Positions 1-13,399 are shown, numbered from the stretch's first letter. The stretch: DNA of 64,000 nt from Anthoceros angustus (GCA_010909165.1 MU008155.1:1116001-1180000), one strand, 5' to 3'. The notes: generated from the sequence alone by a model not told the origin. Numbers and translations are program-made.

Positions 1-455
1 GAGGACTTCTCAAACCAAGGTGTGATCCGGGCGGTTTTCACCTGCGGGCTGGTCTATTGTTTGCCACATGTGATTATCCGGGTATGGGAAACTTGCTTGG
101 CTTGGTTCGGTCATGCCGCATGTATCGGTGTGGGGTTCAATTACAAGCCCGATGGTCACAACAATTGGACAAGATGGTATCGCGGGTGCTCGGAGATGGT
201 GCTCGGGCGATCCCCGTCGCGCATTATTGGCGAGATGCCTTGATAGCACCGTGGAGACCAGGCCCCCATGCCCCGCACAATGGACGCCGTCGTCGCGAGA
301 GATGGACCTACAGGCAGCGGGTACCTGAAAGGCGCAACACAAAGGCATGGGGGTCACTCGCGTCTCACTCATCCTCAAGTTTACCATACCTCGAGGCGTT
401 TACATAAGTTACGGCTTAAGGATGTGATGCACGTGGAGGTGAACAATGCAAAGGC

Positions 456-1112
456 ATTTTGGAGTGTTCTGGGAAGAGTGACACCCTTGGGAGCCGGTAT
501 GACATGGAGGATGCCAACTCCAAGCCATGGTTGTGGCCAATTTCGGATGGTGATGAGACCCACATCCCGGGCAAACTATGTTATGTCGCATTCGACACTG
601 AGCGGTAAAAGGCGAGATATCGCCATGAAGCCCCCACGAGCTTTGGTGCAAACATATCTGCGTGCTTTGATGGCCCAAAGGTGGTAGCACGAAAAGCCAT
701 GATTGGCACCTTTGATGCAATACTATCTTCCTATTGCGTTGCGAGGCGGCTAGAAGGGCGGCCGTGTTGGCTTCCTTGCGCCTCGGAGTGTATTTACGGA
801 AGAGTGACACCCTTGGGAGCCGGTATGACATGGAGGATGCCAACTCCAAGCCATGGTTGTGGCCAATTTCGATGGTGATGAGACCCACATCCCGACGCCG
901 ACTATGTTATGTCGCATTCGACACGGCGGTAAAAGACAGATATCCGCCATGAAGCCCCCACGCTTTGGTGCAAACATATCTGCGTGCTTTGATGGCCCAA
1001 AGGTGACCGGCCCGAAAAGCCATGATTGGCACCTTTGATGCAATACTATCTTCCTATTGCGTTGCGAGGCGGCTAGAAGGGCGGCCGATTGGCTTTCGAC
1101 GCCTCGGAGTGT
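456..1112. repeat. Tandem duplication, two copies, period about 326 bp
   Basis: The stretch starting with GTGACACCCTTGGGAGCC near 475 recurs near 804, and the stretch with AAAGCCATGATTGGCACC near 695 recurs near 1017. The copies differ by point changes and by short CG-containing indels. No frame stays open through both copies, so a coding role is not supported. The rest of 1-2000 contains only short overlapping open frames in GC-rich sequence and nothing I recognise. Confidence 0.85.
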
Positions 1113-2049
1113 ACCGTTGGATGTGTACCAAAGAGATCGATATATCCATGCTACGAGAAGAAGGCGAGCTTATCGACATCATGGTGGAATTGGAAAACAC
1201 ATGCCAACCACATTACGGAATTGATCGACACCTCATCATCCACCGCTTGACGAGGTTGAAACTCATGGGCGATTCAAGTCGATGGATGTACCCCATGGGC
1301 GCTACATGCTTGTCCTCAAAACCATGTGACAGCGTGCCGTCCGGGAGGCGGCCCACGGTACATCTCTATGGGCGATGCGCCGCCACGGAGTTCATGGCGG
1401 GTTGACCACAATTGCCATCTATGGGATACCAATGCGGCCGTCCAGCGAGGAGAGCACCATCGGGCGAGGAACAACAATTGACCTCGCCCGGCAGTCGTCT
1501 ACATTACTGCTCACTCACTGGCGGACCCGAGGCGGAATTCGATGCTCATGGGGATGTTGGAATGGATTTCAAGCAATGGATGCAGGGTCGGTTGGCGGAT
1601 GATGCATGGCGGGAAGCCCGAACCGAGCCGACATCAATGCACTAACCATTGGCCCTCGCCGCAAGTCACATCCTATCGCAGCCTCCGCACGGGGCTATCA
1701 TTTCGGACAATTGCAGCGATTCTCTCCCAACCTGACAATTTGGGTGTATGGGTGTTTCGACATGGTAGGAGCCAGCCGGGATGAGAAGAGAGAATTCTTT
1801 GGGCGCATTCACGATTCTAGAAGTTGAGTGCGAAGGAGGCGTCACCACAATCGTCTTGAATGTGCCTTTGGTATGAGTGTGACATTGCAAGAGAACCCGT
1901 CCATGGTTAGGGACTTGATGGTTTTGGAGCGTTGACGAGACCGTGTATGCGGGATCACAAAAGCAGGCCCATACACATTTCCTCGACATCTACAACAAGT
2001 ATTTGCACACCGCGACATCATGCCCGGTAGAGGCTTGGATGATTTATCG

Positions 2050-2128
2050 CCTATTCAGCTATGTGGGACACTTGACCTTGATGATTTGTACACCTATTCA
2101 GGCTATGTGGGACACTTGACCTTGATGA
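2050..2128. repeat. Short tandem repeat, two copies of about 43 bp
   Basis: A 36-37 bp unit (starting CCTATTCAG, containing TGTGGGACACTTGACC) occurs at about 2050-2085 and again at 2092-2128, with one base inserted in the second copy. No gene is recognised around it. Confidence 0.8.
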
Positions 2129-2528
2129 TGTCTTGGAACACTGACAATTGGAATCCCTCACATTTAAGAACAGCCAATATCGGGTCCTCATGTACCTTTG
2201 CCCAAAAGCGGACCACGAAAGGAATTGGAAGGTAAGCTAGCTCCATGGAGTGCTATCCAAACCTAACAACCCCGCCTAGAATCACGGGTGGCACTCCGAT
2301 CCACACGTGGCCTCCTTGCCACGGCGTGAAACAAAGTGCGGACATCTTTGCGTGGGCTATTGTCTAGCGGACCGTGAAAGTAGATAATCACATATCATGT
2401 GCGGATGCGATGTTAAGAGTCGAGCTCAATCGCCGGTGGGCAATGCTCATGTCGGTACCGCCTAATGTCTCGGACCCCAAGGCGCCGAGAAAAGACAATC
2501 GCAACAAGCATAACGCCGGGCCCATATC

Positions 2529-2845
2529 ATGGCGCCTCCTCCATATTCCATGACGTTGCTTCATCACCGATAGCGGACGGGTCGTCGGGCGTTGCCACAT
2601 CCCGAGAGAACTTTGGAGGTCTTCCTCGATGGAGATGCAATGTCGGTGATTACAGCTGTGGGCAGTGCGATCTCAAAAAAGGCCGCCTCCTCCATATTCC
2701 ATGACGTTGCTTCATCACCGCCGATAGCGGACGGGTCGTCGGGCGTTGCCACATCCCAAGCGAGAACTTTGGAGGTCTTCTCGAGCGGAGATGCAATGTC
2801 GGTGATTGCAACCGCTGGCGTGCGCCTCCAAAAAAGGCCTCGGCT
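2529..2845. repeat. Tandem duplication, two copies of about 155-160 bp
   Basis: The unit begins with CCTCCTCCATATTCCATGAC and runs through TTTGGAGGTCTTC and GATGCAATGTCGGTGATT. It occurs at about 2529-2683 and 2684-2845. The copies differ mostly by 2-6 bp insertions or deletions rather than substitutions. No convincing coding frame is seen. Confidence 0.85.
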
Positions 2846-2998
2846 CCCAAAGGGGAGCCTCCACCATCGGAAATAATCGGAATGAGCGTTGATGCGCGGA
2901 TATTGCAAACTAAATGCACAAGTGGTCGTGAGCGACATGGTCAAAGCACGACAACCATACCTACCGAGGATCGGCGGACTGTCCATATGGGGGGTGGG

Positions 2999-5900
2999 GG
3001 GTGAAATGACGCACGAGATGCCACCTCATAAGTCTCGTGATATGTACAATTTCTCGGGAACACGTCCGTGCGGAGGCGTGGGCGTTCAAAGTGGGGCCCG
3101 GCACTAAAGACGCCACCGATGGTTCATTGACCACGATGCATCTATTCTCCGGTGGAGTAGACATGTCGAGATGTGGCTGGCGGCTACGATGCAGCACAAG
3201 CATGGAAATTCTCGATAACGTCGTGCCAAAACAAAGGTATACTTATCGGGTAAACCGAATTGGTGAATTTAATATGACCAATTTTGACCCTCCAAACCCC
3301 AAGGACAAAACCAGTCATCTGCTTGTAATATGCTTGTACTTCCAAATGTCCAATCAGCGTAGGGATATATGTTTCTCAGCCAACCCTAAGCCCAAGAAGA
3401 TGCACTGCATGATTTACTTCCACTTGTTAAACCCGATTCGAAGTACGATGGAGGCCGAGTTCACCATAGCCCAAGGACACCCTCTGAGGTTTTATGATCC
3501 CAATGGGTGGTCCTTACACTTTTCTTGTGCCATCAATCCCACCTCAAGGACCTTTGCGAAGTAGACGTAAGGTTCAGCTTCCGTAGCCCATGGACGTAAG
3601 CAGGCGGGTAGGAGCCGAAATCAGTCGGCTGAGTTTTCACGGTGTGGCGTCGCCCTCTCGAATGATGGCACAACGGGTAAAGGAGGCCACGCCAATGAAC
3701 GCTGAGGTACAATCTTCTCGAATCCTTCATCGCAGATGGCCCGTCTGACTGGTGGACAACGATGATGGCATCGGTGATGTGCAAGAGTTTTGGGTGTCGG
3801 TTCGACGCTTGGAGGTTGCATGGATTGCGTCATGCGGACATTGAACCATCGCGCATGGCGCGTAGGAGCCGCTTGTGTGGCAAGTGCAAAGCGGGGATGC
3901 TGAAGTGGGCGGCTGTGCCGATCTGCGCTGGTCACCCCAAAATGAGGTGGAGCAAAGCGTTTCACGGGTTCAAGTTGCGCTCGCATTCGCTTGTCGGTAA
4001 TTAGTATAGTACTAGAGGTGGCGGTGGACCGATTAAAACAACATGCACGTCATTGCGGTGTGCGGTTTGGTCGACAAGTGGCGGGCGTTAGGCAATGCCC
4101 ATCGACCGCCATAGCCACCCTAGCACATACGCTCCAAAGGCCATATACCCACGAGTGTTTTCATTACGTAATTGTGAAGGAAGGGTCGACGTTTCCATGG
4201 ATTCCTTGGGTTGCGAGGTTGATGAGGATGACCTCCACATGGCTATGGTGCTCGCATGGCGGCGGAGAATGAGGTCACTCTGGCAGCATCGAGAACCGGC
4301 AGAGTCTTTGGACATCCGGGAGGAGAGGGAGAAACGGCAGCCGCCGAGCGGAGGCGCCGGCTAAGCCAGGCGGTAGAGGGACCACACGTGGTTGACAATT
4401 GGATGGGCACGGGGTGGGAGCCGGGAGGAGGCAAACGGCCCGGCGTAGAAGACCATGGTGCTTGCGAGGCGACGATGCAGCTCGGATGTGCCCAGTGATG
4501 AACCGGATGCGAGGCACGGAGCTTTGGTGGTCCGGGAGGAAGGGCAACCCTTCCTTTGGTTGGATATGCGTGTTCTCGTGGAAGCGGCCGGATGGTTCGC
4601 GATGGGTCTTGGTGTGGCCCGATGCAAGAGGGTGGGATTGTGGTCTGGACCGAGAGGTGCCAATGGCCAGCGACGGACAAAAGGCGAGCCGCTCAACGGG
4701 TGGATCGGGAACCGAGCAGCCGGATGCGGATCGGGAGAGGAAGGACGAGGGGCCCCCAACCGGGGTAGAAAGCGGAGGAGGGCGGTGCGTCATGCCGACG
4801 CCACCGGGAGAGGGACGGTACTGCCTCGTGTCACGTTGATGCGGAGCATTCGGGTCGTGAAGGTGGGGAAGCTTGGCTTGTGCGAAGTCACGCCCGAGTT
4901 TCCAAAATTTGAAAGCGACGATGGCGATTGTCCCTAAATGCGGAAGAGGCGCCGAGGGGTGAAATGACGCACGAGATGCCACCTCATAAGTCTCGTGATA
5001 TGTACAATTTCTCAGAACAAGGCCCCGCAAGTGAGGCAAGGGAGCTGCTCAGTGGGGCCCGGCACTAAAGACGCCACCGATGGTTCATTGACCACGATGC
5101 ATCTATTCTCCGGTGGAGTAGACATGTCGATGTGGCTGGCAGCCCGATCCGCACAAGCATGGAAATTCTCGATAACGTCGTGCCAAAACAAAGGTATACT
5201 TATCGGGTAAACCGAATTGTGAATTTAATATGACCAATTTTTGACCCTCCAAACCCCAAGGACAAAACCAGGTCATCTGTTTGTAATATGCTTGTACTTC
5301 CAAATGTCCAATCAGCGTAGGGATATATGTTACTCAGCCAACCCTAAGCCCAGTAAGATGCACTGCACTTGATTTACTTCCACTTGTTAAACCCGATTCG
5401 GAAGTACGATGGAGGCTGAGTTCACCATAGCCCAAGGACACCTACAGGTTTTATGATCCCAATGGGTGGTCCTTACACTTTTCTTGTGCCATCAATCCCA
5501 CCTCAAGGACACCGCGGAAGTAGACGAAGGTTCAGCTTCCGTAGCCCATGGACGAACGGGCGGGTAGGAGCCAAATCGAAAGCGGCCGAGTTTTCACAGG
5601 TGGCGCCGCCTCGAATGATGGCACAACGGGTAAAGGAGGCCAATGCGGTGAACGCGGAGGTACAATCTTCTCCGAATCCTTCATCGCATGGCCCGTAATA
5701 CAACGGGCCGGACAACGATGATGGCATCGGTGATGTGCAAGAGTTTTGGGTGTCCGTTCGACGCGCTTGAGGTTGCATGGATTGCGCCATGCGACATTGA
5801 ACCATCGCGCAGGTGGCGTAGGAGCCGCGGCAAGTGTGCGGATGCCGGAAGTGGGGCCGAATCAGGCCGCGCTACCGGTCACCCCAAAATGAGGTGGAGC

Positions 5901-6900
5901 AAGAGCAAGCGCCGCCGGTTCAAGTTGCACGCATCTTTGTAAGTAATTAGTATAGTACTAGAGGTGGCGTGGACCGCCATTAAAACAACATGCACGCCAT
6001 TGCACGTTTGGTCGACAAGTGGCAGAGGCGTTAGGCAATGCCCATCGACCGCCATAGCCACCCTAGCACATACGCCCAAAGGCCATATACCCACGAGTGT
6101 TTCCGCCATTCAGAATTGACGAAGGAAGGGTCGACGCTTCCATGGATTCCTTGGGTTGCGAGGTTGATGAGGATGACCTCCACATGGCTATGGTGCTCGC
6201 ATGGCGGCGGAGAATGAGGTCACTCTGGCAGCATCGAGAACCGGCAGAGTCTTTGGACATCCGGGAGGAGAGGGAGAAACGGCAGCCGCCGAGCGGAGGC
6301 GCCGGCTAAGCCAGGCGGTAGAGGGACCACACGTGGTTGACAATTGGATGGGCACGGGGTGGGAGCCGGGAGGAGGCAAACGGCCCGGCGTAGAAGACCA
6401 TGGTGCTTGCGAGGCGACGATGCAGCTCGGATGTGCCCAGTGATGAACCGGATGCGAGGCACGGAGCTTTGGTGGTCCGGGAGGAAGGGCAACCCTTCCT
6501 TTGGTTGGATATGCGTGTTCTCGTGGAAGCGGCCGGATGGTTCGCGATGGGTCTTGGTGTGGCCCGATGCAAGAGGGTGGGATTGTGGTCTGGACCGAGA
6601 GGTGCCAATGGCCGACCGGACAAAAGGCGAGCCGCTCAACGGGTGGATCGGGAACCGAGCAGCCGGATGCGGATCGGGAGAGGAAGGACGAGGGGCCCCC
6701 AACCGGGGTAGAAAGCGGGAGGAGGGCGGTGCGTCATGCCGACGCCACCGGGAGAGGGACGGTACTGCCTCGTGTCACGTTGATGCGGAGCATTCGGGTC
6801 GTGAAGGTGGGGAAGCTTGGCTTGTGCGAAGTCACGCCCGAGTTTCCAAAATTTGAAAGCGACGATGGCGATTGTCCCTAAATGCGGAAGAGGCGCCGAG
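2999..6900. repeat. Large tandem duplication, two copies of about 1.95 kb
   Basis: Copy 1 (about 2999-4958) and copy 2 (about 4959-6900) both begin with GTGAAATGACGCACGAGATG and end with AATGCGGAAGAGGCGCCGAG. The 3' third (4240-4940 against 6185-6885) is almost identical. The 5' two-thirds carry many small CG-containing indels. Several open frames run through the conserved third on both strands, up to about 254 codons, but they are Arg/Pro/Gly-rich overlapping frames typical of GC-rich non-coding DNA. An 89-codon frame ending at 4364 and its 70-codon counterpart ending at 6309 begin with an acidic run followed by Arg-rich sequence and could be a transposon-protein remnant, but I cannot identify a family. 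Confidence 0.85.
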
Positions 6901-9900
6901 GGCTGGAAAGCGGAGGCTGAAGGTATGCCACTCGCATCTCCTCACATTCTCCAATCACCCGCGAGGCGCTTTCGCTCATCTTTTCTTGGTGTGATCTTGC
7001 ATGACGAAGACACCGTGTTTGTCATTACGGTGAACCAAGGCATCTAGGCGTGGAGGCCGACATCGGATGTGCCTGTATGTTCGGGCAAGGGGCGACTAAG
7101 GTCCAGCGTGCGGAGCTCTGTCCGGCTATCGGACATAGAAGGCGATGTTTGTGAAGAGGGTGGCTTTGATAGGTGGTTGCGGCCCAGTGGTGCATCATCC
7201 AAGTCACCTCGTTCATTGGCACTTGCTAACAAGCGCTTGTGTGTGTGCATGCGAGGCGGGTGCCACAATAAGTAACGCCGAGGCGGGGGAGAAGGAACGC
7301 GAAGAGGGAGAACCGCAACAAAGTGAAAGCCACTGGATGAGCACTACCATGGAAGGCGAGGAGGCACTTGTTCCACAGGAAGGCTCATTCGAGGACATGT
7401 GGGAGGCGTTTTGGCGAGGTGGCATGCTCTCCGGACGAGCCACAGCATGTTGGCCTCCAGCACATCCTCCAAACCGTGACATTGGGCGATTTGTTACGGC
7501 AACCATGAACCACCAGGCGGGAGGCATTCTTTGGAAGAGGCAACGAAGGTGTCATTGGAGATTGGGCCCGGTGGAAGGCCCGATGGAGTGACGGATGCCG
7601 CGTTTTGGAGGGTTGAGCACGGTTAAAAAGCGATTCCACAAGCGTGTGAAGGAGCTGTGCGACGCGGATGACTCTTCAAATCTTTGGTCCAACACCCGAG
7701 GGAGTTGCAATCGGTGGGGCCTGTGAGGGACTTCCCATCTATATCTAACCGAGACTACATCAAGAAGAAGTTCTCGGACATTTCTGACGCAATTACTATT
7801 ATGCGAGCCGGGTGAAGGAGGCCGACGGATGCGAGAGAGGGCAACTATCCTAGGCGGCCCGGGAGTGTGTGGGAGGCATGGACCAAAGCGGTGGAGTTCG
7901 AGTCCAAGAGCTGCACAGGCGGGGAATGGCCCCCCAACATGATGCAACCGATGCTCAAGAAGCAGGCGGGTTGTAATCCTTTGGCGAGCTGGTGCAATGA
8001 TTTCAACAAGGCATTTCGGAGAAGTGGAAGCGCATCCCAGGCAAAGCGAGCGAGAGTGGGGTCTCATAGCGGCATTGAGAACATGGAATCATACATCGAC
8101 ACGTGAGGTTTAGTGCTCGATTACGAATCGTTTTGCGAGGATGTGTGGAAATGTGAATGTTGCTTCTCTCATGCATGGAAATCAGTGGGCATGTGGGTTT
8201 GACAGTGCAAAGGGAGCTGGTGCGCGCATAGAGGACACAGAGAGGACAATTCTCAACACTCTTGGCGGGCACGAACCATGGGATGGGGTCCTGCTCACCA
8301 CTCGGATGATGTGGAGGCCTTGGCAAACGTGGAGATGGTGCCATCAACCTGTGCAACAGAGCAACCGGCGAGGGATGTGGAGCCGCACCGAATAACTCGT
8401 AAGCGCCTTGCAAGTCCCAGTAATGCTTTGTTACCCATTTGCAAATGTGTTACCCATTTGCTAGCGACGGTGGATGTGTGCCACGCAGACCCGGCGGAGG
8501 AGCGTCTAAACCGGTGCGGTAGTCTTATGTCATAGACACAATGAGCGGAAACACAGTCTGGGTTTGCTATTGGTCCGGGGTGTCTCTGTTTTGAGGCTTG
8601 AAGAGCTGTGGTGTCTGGGTTTTTTTGCAAGGTGTGCCCGTTTCATGGTTTGGCGTTTTGAATGGATGGACTAAGCCTGGAAGGGATGTCTTTTTTCTGC
8701 TGACCAGGGAGTCCGGAAGAAGGGAGGAACAAAGACGGAGGATGGAACTCAAGCGGCGAGGAGGAAAGGCGGCGGGAGGGAAAAACAGCTCGCCCCAGTC
8801 GATCGACTCGTTATGTTTTGGGTTAGGTGATTCTCTTGGGCTGGGTCTAAACGGGCATTTATCTCAGACTTATTTTAAGCAGGAGATAACCCCCATTTAA
8901 CAATGCATGGATCTTGCTTGGCCCGAGTTCCATGGGCCAACAGGACCTAATTAGAAGGTACGTTTGTTGCTGGCTAAGATAAACCTGTGTATTAACTCTT
9001 GTGGATCGTACAACCCTAATTGTAGCGAGGGTGCCTGGCTTTTGCGCGCCGTTTAGGGCTGCATAATTTGAAATTTGAAATTTGAAATTTCCCTATTGCA
9101 AGCTTGCTTGATCCGTACCATGGCCGCCGCTGAAAGCGGTCGTGAAATGTCCGCGTGCCGTCCAATGAAGTGCCTCCACATCGATCGCGGCTATTGGCCA
9201 TGCTCCTAGGTATTTTGAACCGTCGTGTCAGGCAAAACGCCAATTACACATCACCGTGTGCAACCAATGGGGATAAGGGTTGAACTTGCCCATGATTGGG
9301 CAATCCATTGTTGTCTGAATTTTTGATAGCAATGGATGCTATTGGCTAGGAGGCACCAGAACGTGGTAGTGGCCACGCCAACCCACGCCATCGGGCGCGT
9401 TGGCCGGGGCGCCAACCATGCATGGACCAGACGGGGAGGATGGGGGCGTCGTCGGATAAGCCACCGCCAGCCTTTTGGCACGGAATGCCACGTCATGCCC
9501 GCTTACGGACACCAGCATTACGTACGCGTGTAGAAGCGCCCGGATATGCGCCTTGTCATATCGTTGTATCCAACGTGGAAGATGAGGTGGTACGCCTATG
9601 TGTCGGCGGGCACCGTGCATGTAAAGAGCGACGGATATCGGCGCATGAGCGGGACAGGAGACCCGGCAACGCCACCACTTTGGTCACGGCTAGGACCCCC
9701 ACGACATTAAAAGCGTTTGTGGCGGGTTCATTTTCACGCATAATATGATGGGCGGGCATTTTCTGCTCGCGTCATTTAGTGCCCGTCCGCGTAAATCAAT
9801 CGTCATATTCTACGTCATATGTAGGCACGTTTTGTAGTAGTGGAAGCAAACATAGGGCGTGGACGTGTGCAGAGAGGTCGGTCTGCTACACTCATTATCG

Positions 9901-11150
9901 CGGACGGGGGAAGCGCGGATGAGGTGAGGGGCGACCAGGATATGTTGCTTTGCATCACATGCGTTTTTTACAATGACTTTGAAATTGCGTGTGCAGGCAA
10001 ATTGCGGGAGACATCAGGAAACATCTGCATCATCTGAAGAAGAGCAATGGTCTCCAGTGCGGTGGAAGTCAACTGCCGGGAACCTCCGGAAGCGGAAGGG
10101 AGCGGGGAAGCATCCGGGAAGGCCGTTGGGCGGAGAAAAGGTGCTGCCACCTTGGTCTGTGGCGAGGAACAAAGGGAGAGGAAGCACCAGCCGAGAGCAC
10201 ACCCGTTGTTGGAGATTATTGAGGGCTGAGATTTCAATGTGAGCGGGTATGGTACACATTTGAATCTGAGTAGATGGGGGCGAAAAGTAGGCCCCGGCCA
10301 AGACGCATAGCCTACATCCATCCATCGGCACACCTCATGGCACACCTCGCCCTTCCACGCATCGACACAATGCCACGGTTACTGCGTCTTTGCACGGGCG
10401 GGCAATGGACCCAACATGTATTGCCTTGAAACGGAAGGGTATATTTAGTAATAACATATTATTAACGTGAATGACAAAGCAGTTTAAAACTACCTTACTG
10501 CTGAAGAACCATAAATATAGATCAAAATTAATTAAGTAAAGCATCATAATGGCACCGCCAATCGCCACGGAGAAGCCACGTGGACGGATACCGTAGGTTG
10601 CGATCGGACATATGGATGTGACAGTCTGAAGACACGTTAAATAGCGGAAATGCCGTGGCGTGGACACACGACAAGCAGCATGTGATATGAAAGGCCGGCA
10701 TGTGCCAGCTTGAGGCACCCCGACATGAAACGCCCATGCGAACATGTAAAACCATGGCGGAAAACGGGTGGACACCAAGTGGCGCTTGCATACGAAGGAA
10801 ATATGCGGCATCGCGAGATATGCACATGTGAGTATGGGGAATGAGTAAAATAGCACGTGTGATGGGTCATGGCTGGGGGAGAGGAAGCCAAGTGGCGGCC
10901 ACAGAGCTCACGGGAAGTGGGCCGCTTAAGCTCTAACCAAAGGTTACATCCGTTACAAAATGGCTAAGTAACGACCGATAATGTAACGCGTGGAGTAACA
11001 TTCTACTACAAACCCGCCCCGCTTTATTGCCGACAATAACGTTACAAAAGGAAACCATTGTTACAAAACAGGGAATATCGTTACTACAAAAGCGTTACAA
11101 GAGCGCCTACTATGGTGTTGTGCTACCGCGGTAGTGGAAATTGCTACCGA
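6901..11150. other. Intergenic or decayed repeat DNA, no gene recognised
   Basis: No open frame here has a recognisable domain. Frames of 148 codons at 7145-7591 (+) and 171 codons at 7552-8067 (-) overlap each other or lie in GC-rich sequence, and neither looks conserved. A short AAATTTG-type microrepeat sits near 9066-9092. The style (GC-rich, small CG indels, short frames) matches the tandem-duplicated DNA to the left and also the 43-46 kb part of the DNA transposon, so this may be an old transposon body. That is inference. Confidence 0.5.
10922..11105. repeat. Cluster of GTTACAAAA-like motifs
   Basis: Within about 180 bp the word GTTAC or its complement GTAAC occurs about nine times, often as GTTACAAAA (for example near 10954, 11040, 11063 and 11094). 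Spacing is irregular. It may be part of a decayed LTR or a binding-site cluster. No function is assigned. Confidence 0.6.
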
Positions 11151-11207
11151 CATTGGAGAACCCAACTGTGAAGCGGCCATGAGCGGCGCAACAGGACGCG
11201 ACCTGGC

Positions 11208-11744
11208 ATGGATCAGGCGACCAGGGGTAGTCCACGGGAGGAGGGGGTAAGCACCTCAGCTACAGCAGGAGGTCCTATTATGTTGCGGCACATGGATGAG
11301 GAAACTTATGTTCCTGGTCTATATGTGAATGGGGAACGCGTGCTTAACTTCACTGTCCATGTGCGTGTGGAAATAGGAGGGACCAGGGCTTACCTTCTGC
11401 AAGTGAGGACCCGAAGTGGATACATCTTCCACTGTGCCCGGGTATGGGGATTGGCCCCTTATTATTCGGAGGCAGTTTTGGAGGAGCTAACGAAGGAAGA
11501 AGTCCAAGCGTGGGTGGATGAAGAGCCCGTAATAATCCTCAGCAATAGGCGGCAGGCAGAAGGGGAGGAAGTTCAGGGGCAGGACCTACCCCCGGGTAGA
11601 TTCGAAAGGACATCCAGCAGTGGCAGCCAGGTGGAGGTCCTGTGGGAAAACTTGTCAGATCAGCGACGAGGAAGGAGGGCTCGTGGAGGCGGCAGTGGAG
11701 GACGGAGAGCCAGGCGGCCAAGTCGGAGGAGGGCGCGAAGATAA
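11208..11744 (+). CDS. Hypothetical protein with Arg-rich C-terminus (weak)
   Basis: An open frame of 178 codons begins at ATG 11208 and ends at TAA 11744. The first 120 residues look globular: mixed beta-like stretches with Val, Tyr and Gly, and an acidic segment around residues 85-110. The last 30 residues are almost entirely Arg, Gly and Ser. I do not recognise the family. It lies between decayed repeats and upstream of LTR debris, so it could be a retroelement or transposon fragment rather than a host gene. No intron, signal peptide or membrane segment is evident. Coding status is uncertain because the Arg-rich tail may reflect GC-rich DNA. Confidence 0.3.
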   Translation: MDQATRGSPREEGVSTSATAGGPIMLRHMDEETYVPGLYVNGERVLNFTVHVRVEIGGTRAYLLQVRTRSGYIFHCARVWGLAPYYSEAVLEELTKEEVQAWVDEEPVIILSNRRQAEGEEVQGQDLPPGRFERTSSSGSQVEVLWENLSDQRRGRRARGGGSGGRRARRPSRRRARR

Positions 11745-13208
11745 CGTAGGCAATGGTAGTAGCATCCTAGGAATAGAACCTTGGATAGGGTGCCATCTTG
11801 GACCTAAGATCGTTCGGAATTGTAGGCGTGCCTCTTCACGATTCAGCCGTTTTTAGAGTGACAAATCGGTGGGCGACGCCCACCAATGTGTGTACAAAAG
11901 GGGCGAATGTGCCTCACATCGAGCACCCCGGTTGAGATCCCCACGCTGCCTCGTGGCTAGTTGAGACGTCCGGCTGACAGAGGCGGTGCGTGAGACGCCT
12001 CCTTGGGGTGGTCGAGAGCTTGCTCCGCAACTCGGGGAGGAGGGGTGATAGAGCAATCTTGCTGACAACGGAGGAGGAAACCAAGGGATTGGCACGGGGC
12101 GGGTCTGGAGCTTGCTCGTAACGCCTGCTGTGATGCCCGGGGTTCTCCTTTCCTTCACCCTTGTTCCTGTTAGTTGTGTTCCGAAACCAAGAGAGTGTTG
12201 AGTGGATGGCTGGAAGTTTGTGGGCGCATCGAGAGAGAGAGAGAGAAGGTTGGGTGAAGGAGGAATCGAGCACTGTACGCGATGCGAGGTGTGAGATCGG
12301 AAGTGGAATGAGGAGGAGAGCGAATTGGGACGTTAACAGTGGAGATTGGTGTATGTGTGGATTGGGAAACTGGAACCGGTGCTGGCAGTAGAAAGTGCAC
12401 AAGGGAAACAGCGTTTCTGGTGGAAATCGTGTGGGTGTGGCGCCCTTTTCTGTGTGTGTGTGTGTGTGAAGCGGGTGTGAGATATCCTAGGAACTCCCGT
12501 CCCTAGGAATTAGTGTGCGCATAGGGTATGAAGTGCAAAATAAACCCGATCTGTGAGCGGAGGTAGCCACCCGTGATAGGGATCCGCGGCGCCGCGCGCC
12601 AGAGGGAAGGTGCTAGGGTTTGGTGTGGGACCCACCCCGGTAGTTGTAACCATTACCCGATAGTGGTGAGCGCCACCGTGGAAGTAGCTCGAAAGCGGTG
12701 GTCGTGGAATACGATCTGGGGTAGTTAGGCGAGTCGAGTAGTTGAGTAGATAGATAGGAAGGGTGATAGCAGGCAAGTCCCAACTTAGGCAAAGGTCAGT
12801 AATGATAGAAGTTAGCGTCTCTTGGCACAAACCATTCCCTTGGGAGAGAATCCTAGGCCTACAACGACATTGAGGGTAAATGTGGACCTCATGGTGTCCC
12901 TAGACACAAGTTCACACTCCACAGCTACTTAAATATGATGGCTTGGATGATAGAATCTAAGTAGTTGATGTGCCTTCTCAATTCTGCTGGTTGTTTGTGG
13001 CTATTAATTGCAACTCGTTCTCACTTCTGCATGGTTTGCCTCATCTCCTTGCATTGGTGGCAAGGAGGACGAGGTGTGCTTGTGACCTGTTGTTGTAAGC
13101 AGTTTTTCTGCAATCTCAACCTGTTAGCTTGTGCTATGAGGTTGTGATGCCTTTGTTTGCAGATTTGATTATGTCAAGCCATTGTAGGCTATCGGAGTCA
13201 TGGATCAT
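11745..13208. other. Non-coding region, probably leader of a decayed minus-strand LTR element
   Basis: No supported gene. The stretch contains a GA run near 12230-12247 and a TG run near 12451-12468. It lies directly downstream, in minus orientation, of the LTR/primer-site remnant at 13209-13341, so it may be the untranslated leader and gag region of that decayed element. No gag motif could be read. Confidence 0.4.
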
Positions 13209-13341
13209 GCTCTGATACCATGTCTCAAATTGAGAATGGTGAGATTGTAAATCGATCCTGTGTATTGTGAATATGAGAACTGTACAAGGAAATGCTCAGA
13301 GAGCATATGAGAGATGAGTCACGAAGAGTCACGACTGTTCA
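13209..13341 (-). mobile_element. LTR remnant with tRNA-Met primer-binding site (Copia type)
   Basis: On the minus strand a primer-binding site, TGGTATCAGAGC (13220-13209), follows directly after a sequence ending in GAGACA (13226-13221). This is the usual junction of a plant Copia 5' LTR with its initiator-tRNA-Met site. The LTR would extend to about 13341, where the minus strand reads TGAACAG, giving a short LTR of about 120 bp. The outer boundary is a guess from the TG...CA rule. No matching second LTR was found. Confidence 0.5.
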
Positions 13342-13399
13342 TGAACGGGCATGATCACTAAAGTCCTAATTCCACGGTCAGCTTATCTGTATGTGTTCC

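Noticed and set aside
4275-5039. 254-codon minus-strand open frame
   Set aside because: Pro/Ser/Arg-rich, overlaps other open frames on both strands, shows no domain, and lies in tandem-duplicated GC-rich DNA.
1-10000. Possibility of a Harbinger-type transposase in the first 10 kb
   Set aside because: One small acidic/Arg-rich frame is vaguely reminiscent of such proteins, but no DDE motif, inverted repeats or target duplication could be found.
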